Positions 1-7,980 of a DNA stretch of 64,000 bases are shown here, piece after piece. The notes beneath the pieces are model-generated. The model was not told the DNA's origin, searched no databases, and saw only the letters and a program-made list of their open reading frames with translations. The position numbers were made by a program, and so were the translations under genes. Positions within the stretch are counted from its first letter, which is position 1, and each line of letters opens with the position of its first letter. The stretch lies in the NCBI GenBank assembly GCA_964036045.1, contig OZ038379.1, positions 73,179,992-73,243,991 on the forward strand. The letters run 5' to 3'. The stretch comes from Eutreptiella sp. 'Long Island Sound 2002' (Eukaryota; Euglenozoa; Euglenophyceae; Eutreptiales; Eutreptiaceae).

Positions 1-950
1 GGGACCCTATTGAAGGCGTCCACGTCGGGGTTTTTGCCAAATTGTTTTTTGACACGTGCGGCCCAATATGGCGTGAGGCCATAGTCAGACTGGGTCCACA
101 TGGACCCATCACGCCGCGTAGGTAGAACATCACGGGCAAGGGCTTCGGGAGCAAATTCAACGAGCTCCAAAGCACAAGCCCGGTCCTGTACGGGGGCCAC
201 GGAGGAAGCGGTCAAGGCATAGGATATGTGTTTCTCGGCCTCAAACCGGTTAGGCGGTTCGCCACCAGGGGGCGTAACCACAATTGCCGGGGCAGGGTGC
301 GTAGGAGTGACCGCCCCAATGACTGGAACGGTTAGGCCCCACACGGACTGACGTGACACCTTACCATGAATGGGTTTCACCAAAAATGGTTTGCCGGTTC
401 GTGGAGCCTCACGGAAGTCCTCAATCCAAAAACGGGGGTGCACTGGATGGTGAGAGTACAAACAATTGAAACGGGCAAAATGGCTCACACAATGTTCGTA
501 ACCCCATGGGTGCCCCAAAACCATATCCCAAGGTAAATTCTGGACAAGGTACGGGGACACGCCATACTGGGCAACACGAGGAAGTGAAATACTGCCATCC
601 ACAACCCCCGTAAATTGAATTTTGACGTCTATTTGCTCGTCCCCCCCTGGCAAAGGCGTCTCATTATCTGCTTGGAGTAGGCGCCTCCGTTGAGGGGATT
701 CATATTTTTCGGAGAGTTGGTCTCCAAAAACATTGGGGTTGGCCAAAGTGACCGCTTGGCACCCGAAATTCCCCAAAACACGGAGGGCCTTGCGTTCTCC
801 ATTGGGCAAAACAACCTGAACGGAAAGTTCGGTTTGAATCTCACTAGTCACTATATGCCCCTTCATGACTCTCGATGGAACGAGAGCCACGGTAGTGTCA
901 CAGGGGTGCCCGAGGTTTTCTTCTTTCGAAGGGGGCGCCTCTGGGCACTC
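1..950 (-). CDS. pol: Pol of element A, N-terminal part: retropepsin-like protease and start of methyltransferase-like region (partial)
   Basis: The frame is open for all 316 codons from the gag UAG to the window edge, with no obvious own start, so expression by readthrough is the simplest reading. The protease region has the second landmark VLGHPW, also seen as YLGHPW in element C. At the expected active-site position A reads GNFGCQ while element B reads VDFGCQ, so the catalytic Asp is Asn here (GAT in B, AAT in A). The last residues (WAARVKKQFGKNPDVDAFN) align with the start of the methyltransferase-like region of element B. The remainder of pol lies beyond position 1. Confidence 0.8.
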
Positions 951-953
951 CTA
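906..953 (-). promoter_or_regulatory. Candidate gag-pol UAG readthrough site of element A
   Basis: TAG at 953-951 is followed in the same frame by GAG TGC CC. Immediately downstream GTGCCC (948-943) can pair with GGGCAC (911-906). Element B keeps the same TAG (23017-23015) and both stem halves (23012-23007 with 22975-22970). Readthrough of a gag UAG with a downstream structure is established for gammaretroviruses; that it operates here is inferred from the conserved stop and the long open frame after it. Confidence 0.55.
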
Positions 954-3900
954 CCAACGTCCGCGCCCGTTCGGCGCTCCCTTGCCTCCTTTATCGCCCT
1001 TGCCGCCGCCACCCTTATAACCACCACCACCCTTATCACCACCGCCACCCTTATCGCCACCCTTAGGCTTACCACCTTTAGACTTACCTGCAATGTTCCA
1101 ATGAGTGTCATTGCACGGAGAATTAGGCTTACACGTCCAAAGGGTGGTATTGGTGGCACCCCAATCAATCCAAGACATGTCCATCTCCGTTTGTTTACGT
1201 GTTTTCGAATGTTTGGAACACGGAACCCGAAAGGTAGGTGGCGGTTTAGCCCCGGGGTCGACGGGTTTCTGCGCCGGAGGTTTAGAGTGACCCACGGCGT
1301 TGACGGAGGTGTCAGCGGGTTCGGAGGTGTCAGGGTCCGCCGTAGCCTCCGCATTAACCGCATTCACCGCGGTTTTATTGTGAGAAGGGCGATGAGTGTA
1401 CGTCACCGTCGTCTTGTCTCCTTTATTGAGGCGTTCGAGCGCTTCCCTCTCCGACACGCTTTTATGGGCAAGGGCGTAGATTTCCGCAGGCTTCAAACGA
1501 GGCCTACGTTGCTCCACTTTCATAGTGTAGCCGCGTGTGTGAGGTGTGTTGTTGAGTTTCAAGATCCACTCCTGGAGAGCCGGGTCTTTGCAGTCAACTA
1601 TCAGCCCCGGCCCCGAATAGGAAACAATCTCAGGAATCGTAGTGCAAGCTTGAGCGCTATATTTCCTGAGTTCTTTTTCGAATCGGGCGCGACCCGGCGA
1701 AGGGTCAAGGCCACTAAAATCCACCACATAGCTGTCTGGGCTATTCTTAGCCTCTTGCTTGACGACCTTCTCCTTGATCCACGGGAGCTTGCTTAGGAGC
1801 TGCTCCCGGATCACGTGGGGACGAGTCTCATTGCTCAGAGGCAACAAACGTTGCCAACGAGCATAGAAATCTTCAAGGTCGATGAGGGTCACTTGCCCTT
1901 TAACCACCCTGGGGGTGAGGGCTCGCCACCTTTCATCAGCCCTTGAGGGGTCATACTCGTGGAAACGTTCTTCCAAAAAGTCCCACAACTCTTTGAGGGT
2001 GGGGGCCGTGCGTGTGTGGTGGGTGGCCTCGGCAACCCGGGCGTTGATGATCGCCTTTAGCCATGGGGGCAAGGTACTCAAAATCATTTTTGCCTCGTTG
2101 GCCTTTCGGTACATGGGATCACGACCCCCCAACCATTGTTGAAGCTTCTCCACCCACTCGTCGTAGCACTCTAGCTGCCCATTAAATTGCGGTTTAGGCA
2201 TATCACTATCCTCCACCGCTTTGGTGTAACTATTTTGCACCATAGGCATTTGGTACGGGTGGTAAGCAGGGGGAGCCATGGTTGGGGGTGCACCTCCACT
2301 TGCACTTGGCGCAACCTTCACTGGAGAGACTGTACACGTATCCGTAGGATGAGAGGGCGTGTACGAAGGTTTCCCAGGGGAAGTGAAAACATTTTTCGTG
2401 AGGGGATTAATGTTCCCCAACGAAGAGGTGTTCTCCTCTTCATTGGCCCACAGGGCCGTAGGCTCCGTGGGGTGTTCTTCGCCCTTAGGCGTCGCCCTCC
2501 ACTCGGGAACAGCACGTTCCTTCTGCTTTTCGGCGATTCCCCTCCACGATGTAGGTTCTTGGGGGTGGGGGTGTTCGTGGTGTTCTTCCCCCCCCCTCGG
2601 CCACCCCGAATCCGGACAAGCGTTCGGATGGTAGATGCAATCGTGGGATGGGTGGACGGAGAAAGGAAGGACACACCCACCACCGGATGAACCGGATGGC
2701 GCGCCCACGGGCGCCGCAGGCGCCGCCGGTGTAGGATCAGGAACGGGCGGAGGCGCCGATGGCGGGGGTAGGACCACCGTAACGGGTTCCGCAGGCGTGG
2801 AGTACCAGTGGTCCCACGCATCGATCCTAGATGCAACGGCGGCGTAACGTGTAGCCAGCGACTCCACTGCGCTAAAGCACTTAGCCGTGTTGCCGTTGGA
2901 CATCTTAAGATGATCTGCCACGCTAGCCTCCACCACCCTAGAATCCCGGCGGTAGCCCTGAACCGCCGCGTCAAATTTAGCCATAGTAGACAAAATTTGG
3001 GTCATCCGGTCCCCGTAGGACTGACTGATGCCCACGGTAGAGGCTACTGCCTGAGAAAGTTCCTGATGGGATCGCTGCAACTCTAGATTCTGAGTTCGCA
3101 GGTCCATCACCTGTGCCATCAGAGATTGGATGCACGTTTCGTAGTGCACCACACGTCGGGGACAGCCACAGGTGTGCTGTAGGTCGTCCTCCCCCCGTGT
3201 AGGAGTGGGGCCCCCAGAATGTCGAAAAGATGGACCCCCCCCTCCACGAGGAGGAGATGACCCACCACCGCCCCCCCCAGCAGCCCCCCCTGCCACGGAG
3301 GGACCAGAGGGCCCCCCCGCAGGGAGAGACGGGGGTGCCGGGCGCGCAGCAACAGGTGCTGGCGCCCCCCCACTAGAGGGACGTCCCCCCCCCGAACCCC
3401 CACCACTAGATGGCCGAACCAGGTGCGGGATTCCTTGCACGTGCTCGATGTAAGCCACCTGGCGGTGGCGGGGTGACGGCGGAGGGGGAACATGACCAAC
3501 AGTATTCGGTCGCGGCGGTGGGGGTGGGGAATCGTCCACCACAATATACTGCGGTGACTCATGATCCACCATAGGTGATCGAGTTCTCGGATGGGAGGCA
3601 AAAACAGGCTCCGATCCCGTTGCAACCTCTGGATCCCCCCCCCAATTGGGCAGTTGGGGGTCCTCCGTAGGAGATGTATTTGTGGGGGGGGAGACCAAAT
3701 TTATTGGGAGGGTTGCTGAACCTCCCTCCACCTGATTCCCTCCCCCCCAGCACAGATTGTTGACCTTCGGCATTGCCGGAGAATCATCCACTAGGGATGG
3801 ACCATCTTTCGTGCCACTCATAGGCACTGGAGATGTAGTACCGACCCGGTCCTCCGTAGGCTCCGGAGAATCCACGACAAGACACGGGCGGTTTTTGACG

Positions 3901-5102
3901 CCGCTCATAGGCACCGGGGACTCCTCCACAGCAATGAACTGAGGGGCTGGAGAGTCCTCCACCGTGATGTAGTGGGGGGCCGGGGATTCTTCCACAAGCA
4001 TGGGGCAATCCCTGGTCCCTGACATAGGTTCAGGAGGTGCAGGCGACGAGGCAACGGAAATAGGGGAATGATGGAGTTCATGACGTTCCCACACTCCAAT
4101 CTCCTCCTCCTCATCGCCGTTCCACTGCTCCACCGCCAGGGGGAACCACTGGTCACACTCATCCTCCTCGATTTGCGTGGGAGATTCCTCGATGATCGTA
4201 GGATTTAGCCTGGATCCGCTCGGGGGATTGGGATACGCTCCCAAGGCAGGAGATTCATCCACCAGGGAGGGAAACCGCCGCGATCCACTCATTGGAGTGG
4301 GCGACGATTCCACCACAGTGGGGTTCTGCCTAGTCCCCGACAGGGCTTGCTGGATCAGGGCCACGGCCTCTCGAGCCGGACCCAGATGGCCATGGGGATC
4401 AGGCGTGAGCGCGAGGACTCGACGGTTTTCAGCGTCGAGTTGGTCAACAATGGGGCTGATGGGCCCTGCCGCAAACAGGTTTTTTCTGACCTGAGGCTCT
4501 GGCAACCCCCCTAGCGACGGAGGAGTGCCAGAGTCGACCACGATAGGCCCCATTGGCGAAGCCATCGTACCCCAGTCGGCAGCGCGTGAGGGCGCAGCGT
4601 TCGTACGCTCGATCACCCCAGTAGATAGGTCGATTACTGCCCGATTCTCGGCGCTAGTAACCGTTCCCGAGCCCATAATAGGCGATTGTGGTCCTCTTAT
4701 CGCTCCCTGAGGGTGGCCGTCTATTTCCCCCCCAACCATCCCAGGTACACCAGCTGGATTTCGAGGATGGGTGGCCCCGATGGGAACATTCGGGGATTTC
4801 GGAAACTTAGGATTTGTAGCCACTTGGGGCTTGGCCCGTTTTTGCGGCCCCTGCCCAGTCGATGGGGTCAGGGCCGAGGAGGTCCTGAGAGTGGGGACCT
4901 GGACACCCTCAGCTATCCCTCCCGGGGAAGAGATTTTAACTTGAATTTGGTCCACGATGCCTTGGACCGATCGCTTTCCGCGATGCCAAACGCCCAACAG
5001 AGACGAAAATTTTTCGCCTCTGCTACCATGAAACCAGACCGGGTGGTCAGGAGCAGAGGTCGCAGTGGCATGGGCAGCAACATTGCTTGGCACCGAGGAC
5101 AT
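951..5102 (-). CDS. gag: Gag polyprotein of element A, 1383 aa
   Basis: This is an unusually long Gag. The ATG at 5102 lies inside the 5' LTR, and residues 25-28 (GSRG, after WFH) are encoded by the primer-binding site. Residues ~155-445 and ~518-526 carry repeated short motifs of the type hydrophobic-hydrophobic-acidic-Ser-Pro (TVVESSP, SLVDESP, TIIEESP, YITVEDSP, FIAVEESP, YIVVDDSP). Residues ~560-640 are Gly/Pro-rich. A CGC..C cluster (645-657) precedes a probable coiled coil (~655-710). Residues ~970-1150 resemble the retrotransposon Gag capsid core (WLGGRDPMYRKANEAKMILS). The C-terminus has scattered Cys/His (1295-1330) and a basic KGG-rich tail that probably binds nucleic acid in place of a classic zinc knuckle. 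It ends in UAG with pol continuing in the same frame. Element B carries a broken homologue. Confidence 0.85.
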   Translation of the reverse strand: MSSVPSNVAAHATATSAPDHPVWFHGSRGEKFSSLLGVWHRGKRSVQGIVDQIQVKISSPGGIAEGVQVPTLRTSSALTPSTGQGPQKRAKPQVATNPKFPKSPNVPIGATHPRNPAGVPGMVGGEIDGHPQGAIRGPQSPIMGSGTVTSAENRAVIDLSTGVIERTNAAPSRAADWGTMASPMGPIVVDSGTPPSLGGLPEPQVRKNLFAAGPISPIVDQLDAENRRVLALTPDPHGHLGPAREAVALIQQALSGTRQNPTVVESSPTPMSGSRRFPSLVDESPALGAYPNPPSGSRLNPTIIEESPTQIEEDECDQWFPLAVEQWNGDEEEEIGVWERHELHHSPISVASSPAPPEPMSGTRDCPMLVEESPAPHYITVEDSPAPQFIAVEESPVPMSGVKNRPCLVVDSPEPTEDRVGTTSPVPMSGTKDGPSLVDDSPAMPKVNNLCWGGGNQVEGGSATLPINLVSPPTNTSPTEDPQLPNWGGDPEVATGSEPVFASHPRTRSPMVDHESPQYIVVDDSPPPPPRPNTVGHVPPPPSPRHRQVAYIEHVQGIPHLVRPSSGGGSGGGRPSSGGAPAPVAARPAPPSLPAGGPSGPSVAGGAAGGGGGGSSPPRGGGGPSFRHSGGPTPTRGEDDLQHTCGCPRRVVHYETCIQSLMAQVMDLRTQNLELQRSHQELSQAVASTVGISQSYGDRMTQILSTMAKFDAAVQGYRRDSRVVEASVADHLKMSNGNTAKCFSAVESLATRYAAVASRIDAWDHWYSTPAEPVTVVLPPPSAPPPVPDPTPAAPAAPVGAPSGSSGGGCVLPFSVHPSHDCIYHPNACPDSGWPRGGEEHHEHPHPQEPTSWRGIAEKQKERAVPEWRATPKGEEHPTEPTALWANEEENTSSLGNINPLTKNVFTSPGKPSYTPSHPTDTCTVSPVKVAPSASGGAPPTMAPPAYHPYQMPMVQNSYTKAVEDSDMPKPQFNGQLECYDEWVEKLQQWLGGRDPMYRKANEAKMILSTLPPWLKAIINARVAEATHHTRTAPTLKELWDFLEERFHEYDPSRADERWRALTPRVVKGQVTLIDLEDFYARWQRLLPLSNETRPHVIREQLLSKLPWIKEKVVKQEAKNSPDSYVVDFSGLDPSPGRARFEKELRKYSAQACTTIPEIVSYSGPGLIVDCKDPALQEWILKLNNTPHTRGYTMKVEQRRPRLKPAEIYALAHKSVSEREALERLNKGDKTTVTYTHRPSHNKTAVNAVNAEATADPDTSEPADTSVNAVGHSKPPAQKPVDPGAKPPPTFRVPCSKHSKTRKQTEMDMSWIDWGATNTTLWTCKPNSPCNDTHWNIAGKSKGGKPKGGDKGGGGDKGGGGYKGGGGKGDKGGKGAPNGRGRW
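5017..5028 (-). other. Primer-binding site of element A (initiator-Met tRNA)
   Basis: The minus-strand sequence TGGTAGCAGAGG directly follows the CA end of the LTR. It is complementary to the 3' end of eukaryotic initiator Met-tRNA and identical to the primer-binding site of element C. Here it lies within the gag reading frame and encodes Gly-Ser-Arg-Gly. Confidence 0.8.
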
Positions 5103-5361
5103 AACGATAGTGTTGACTGAATAGTATCCTGCAAACAGATATGGTACACATAGCCAATGAAATACCTGATATGCACATATGAGAAATCCACCCTATCATC
5201 CACTAATTGAATAACCACTAAACATCCAAGATTGCCTTATCTATCCCACATCCTATGTTCCTAACAAGGAAATGGAATAAGATATACCCTATCCCACATA
5301 TATCCCATATATAGGGCCAAAAAAAAAGTAAAATGCCAGGGTAGGGTTGTGACCTGCTTCA
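5029..5361 (-). repeat. 5' LTR of element A (333 bp)
   Basis: On the minus strand it starts TGAAGCAGGTCACAACCC at 5361 and ends TTTCA at 5029, directly before the primer-binding site. The homologous LTR of element B is at 30094-30405, and similarity between the two stops abruptly at the TG end (flanks differ at 5362 and 30406). A TATATA run near 5311-5316 is a possible promoter core. The gag ATG (5102) lies within it. Confidence 0.8.
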
Positions 5362-6867
5362 TGATTTGGCCGATATTCGGAGTCTTCAAGGAATCTCGCC
5401 ACATCTTATTATAGAATGGTTAGAAGGTTTGGACGGGGTCCTCGGTATCCCCATCCTTAGTGTAGCCCTCGCAACGTACCTTGAAGAGAAGCCTCCTGCA
5501 GTGAGTAGGGTGCCCCAATATGTTCTTCACATTATAAGTGTCCTCCTCAAAATGGGAGGGCACTGTTGCAATTTCCCTAGTGTAATTTAGAGGCACAGGG
5601 GAGCGGGGCGAGTTGACCGTTTTCATTAAACACTCAACGTGGACGTCAACTAGTCTCCGTTGGTCCACTTGAAAAAAAAAGAGGTTGTGAGCCTTCTTGG
5701 CCACAACCTCATAGGGTCCATCCCAATAGGGGCAGGTCTCATCACCAAGATTTTCACTTTGGCGACGGACCCAGACGCTGTCCCCTTTTGAGAAGTCGGG
5801 GGACATCCTCCTCCTCTTATTATACTTATGAACCGTTGTGTCTTGCACGTGAATCATAGCTCTACGTGTAAGGGCAATACGCTCCTCACGCCGCTGGAAG
5901 TAGTGCGCGCCGTCTTGGGCAACCCCCTTAGGTTCTGCAAGAGGGGGCCCGTTGGTACGGTTCTTTGTACCAAACACAATCTCATTAGGCGTATGACCTG
6001 TGGTCTCATGCCACACCCGTACAACAGCGAGCAAAACCTCTACCCCATTAGTGCCCTTGTTCAAGGTAAGGGCTTTAGCAACAGCACCCCTTAGCTGCTT
6101 GCCAGTATTTCTGGCTTTGCCATTGCCTTCTTGTGTACCCGCGAGACACATAGGCGAGCGGGCAGCAATCTTACAACAAAGGGTTAGAAAATATTGGCTA
6201 ACAAAGTGTGGCCCACGGTGGGAGCATATCTCACAAGGGACTCAAACCTATCCAACCACCGTTCCATTACCAAACGGGCCGCTCTTTTCCCTGTTAGCCC
6301 TTCATCCATGTCTTCATGACGAGGTTTACGAATAGGGATCGCGATGAGGTAGCCGGAAAGCCGGTAAACACATAGGAGGATCCGGTCATACTCCTCTCCA
6401 TCTTGAGAGGTAGAGGGGTAGTGAAACACATCAAGCGCTATGGAGTCCATGGGCTCCATAGGTATAAGCATAGGGGTCATGTACCCCTGTTTGCGCTTGG
6501 TGTCATATGTGTGAATGGCACATCAGGGACACGCTTGACATTGCAGTTCGACTGCTTTGTACAATTCCTCACCTTCCACGGCCTGGTCAATTTCTTTCCA
6601 GTGTTTTTCCACACTGGAGTCAGTTAGGTGAAGTGCATCGTGGTATTTGGCCACCAAACGATGCACTAGCGGCGTAGGAGCACATGTCCATCTGTTACGG
6701 ACGGGTTTGTTATCCACCATCCTCACTCTGTCCTGGAAGTTCCCATTTGAGGCATCTTTCCACATTTTTTTGTAGCGTTCACAATTTGGGTAGCGTTTAG
6801 CCCAATTTATCTCAAAAACATTGGGACCATCCACCCCGTGTATAGTTGTTGCCTTCCTGTGGGACTT
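5362..6867 (-). pseudogene. Pol of element B, integrase and chromodomain end
   Basis: Reading minus from 6867, the zinc-binding region (H..H near YHDALHL, then C..C in ELQCQACP) is followed by the integrase core (SIALDVFHYP carries the first Asp), the conserved PNEIVFG, a GDSVWVRR SH3-like segment and a degraded chromodomain (YNVKNILGH ... DTEDPVQTF). Frame changes lie near 6500 and 6170, and a TAA interrupts the chromodomain near 5420. The tail FYNKMWRDSLKTPNIGQI aligns with the element C tail YNKGFIDFLKKHPEIG up to the LTR boundary at 5362. Across the element C insertion the frame joins to 17748, which shows this is one gene split by C. Confidence 0.8.
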
Positions 6868-6872
6868 CCAAG

Positions 6873-7407
6873 TGTAAGTGCGGCTAACCCCCATCTGCTC
6901 AGATTTTCGCAGATCTGCCCCAGATTCGCTACATTTTGGTCATTTTCTCTGCTTCGGCGGAATCGCCGCCCCGCAGCTCAGTCTCAGGATCAGACCTATA
7001 TATTTCTGATGTGCCGGATCTGATTCCGCGGTCCATTCATCGTAAATCCGCCGCGTTCCGATCATTTGCCCGGAAACGCCAATTGCCGCTGACGCGCGTG
7101 CGCGAGCCAGATCGGCCAAATATTTTTTCACAATCGGATTTTTATAAATCTTTTCAGATAGATATGGACACTCAGATGTACTTAGGAATATCCGCATCAA
7201 TTTTCTTCATAGACTGGGATTTTTTGCCGGATAACAATCAGCATGGATCTTGCCTCCGTTGTCGCCGCTCTTGCCTCCGTTGGTGTCCGTGTATCCGGTT
7301 CTGCCCCCAACAGCAGCGTTCAGGTCGACTCCTCGCGTGCCTGCCCCCCCTGGTCTTGCCGGCCCTGAGCCCTCCGGCACCATCCACGACCTAGGGCAGC
7401 ACTTTCA
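6873..7407 (+). repeat. 5' LTR of element C (535 bp)
   Basis: It begins TGTAAGTGCGG and ends CAGCACTTTCA. TATATAT at 6997-7003 is a candidate promoter core. An ATG at 7243 opens the frame MDLASVVAALASVG, the probable gag start. Relative to the 3' LTR it has an extra T after a run of seven C near 7351, which shifts that frame. Confidence 0.93.
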
Positions 7408-7915
7408 TGGTAGCAGAGGCTACCTGAATGTTGCTTCAGTGGCATCCCATCCACAGCCCGCTCCAAAGTACGGCCCCGTAGACCCCGCCGCTTCTGGAGA
7501 AGTAACGATTACACTGCCTTGGTGCTGTGCGAATGAGGCCTTGAGAGGAATGCCTTGCGCAAGTCCAAGCTGCCCAAGAAGGGCGCACATCACCAGCTGT
7601 GGGGACCCAGATTACCATCATCCCAGTCGAAACTGGCCATCGAGCAGCTGGAATCCGCCGGCCTACGACGATGGCAATGCTCCGGTGGAGCTTACGGAGC
7701 TGACAGGTACCAACATTCCTTACGCATGTCCAACATTTGAGACCATTGACGCCGATCTGAACGACATTGAGATGGGCGGTCCAGGTGAGGTACCTAGCTA
7801 TAATCGACCAGCCTCTTGGGCACACTGGGGCGACCATTTGTCCCCAGAAGTGACCCGTAGCCTTGAGGCCCTTGAGGCCCTTTGTTACTTAGCCTCGTCT
7901 AAGCTGATCAAATAG
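7243..7915 (+). CDS. Gag N-terminal segment of element C, starting within the LTR (frameshifted in this copy)
   Basis: The ATG at 7243 (MDLASVVAALASVG) lies in the U5-side of the LTR. In the 3' LTR this frame continues cleanly into GLAGPEPSGTIHDLGQHFH; in the 5' LTR an extra T near 7351 breaks it. The downstream frame is open through the primer-binding site (HFHGSRGYLNV) to a TAG at 7913-7915 and encodes a Pro/Trp-rich segment ending LEALEALCYLASSKLIK. I do not recognise a domain. The next Gag segment lies in another frame from 7981, so either this copy has lost frame here or expression needs recoding or splicing. A pyrimidine-rich tract ending in CAG at 7960-7962 could be a 3' splice site. 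Confidence 0.55.
7408..7419 (+). other. Primer-binding site of element C (initiator-Met tRNA)
   Basis: TGGTAGCAGAGG directly follows the LTR CA end and is complementary to the 3' end of eukaryotic initiator Met-tRNA. As in elements A and B, the surrounding frame is translated as HFHGSRG. Confidence 0.85.
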
Positions 7916-7980
7916 AAAGAATCGCCTCTGATTTTTCAACGGAATATTTTTTCCTCCTTCAGATCGAAATTAATACCAGG

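Larger units (their letters stand above)
1..5361 (-). mobile_element. Ty3/gypsy-like LTR retrotransposon, element A (5' part; runs off the left edge)
   Basis: Read on the minus strand the order is 5' LTR (5361-5029), primer-binding site, gag (5102-951), in-frame UAG, then protease and the start of a methyltransferase-like region (950-1). Gag (1383 codons) and the 316 pol codons after the UAG contain no frameshift or other stop, so this copy is well preserved. Element B (5362-30405) is a diverged relative: positions 1-2300 here match 20220-20640 plus 22500-24340. The rest of pol and the 3' LTR lie outside the window. Its LTR abuts the C-terminal coding end of element B pol with no visible polypurine tract, so A is probably inserted into B rather than sharing an LTR with it. 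Confidence 0.85.
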
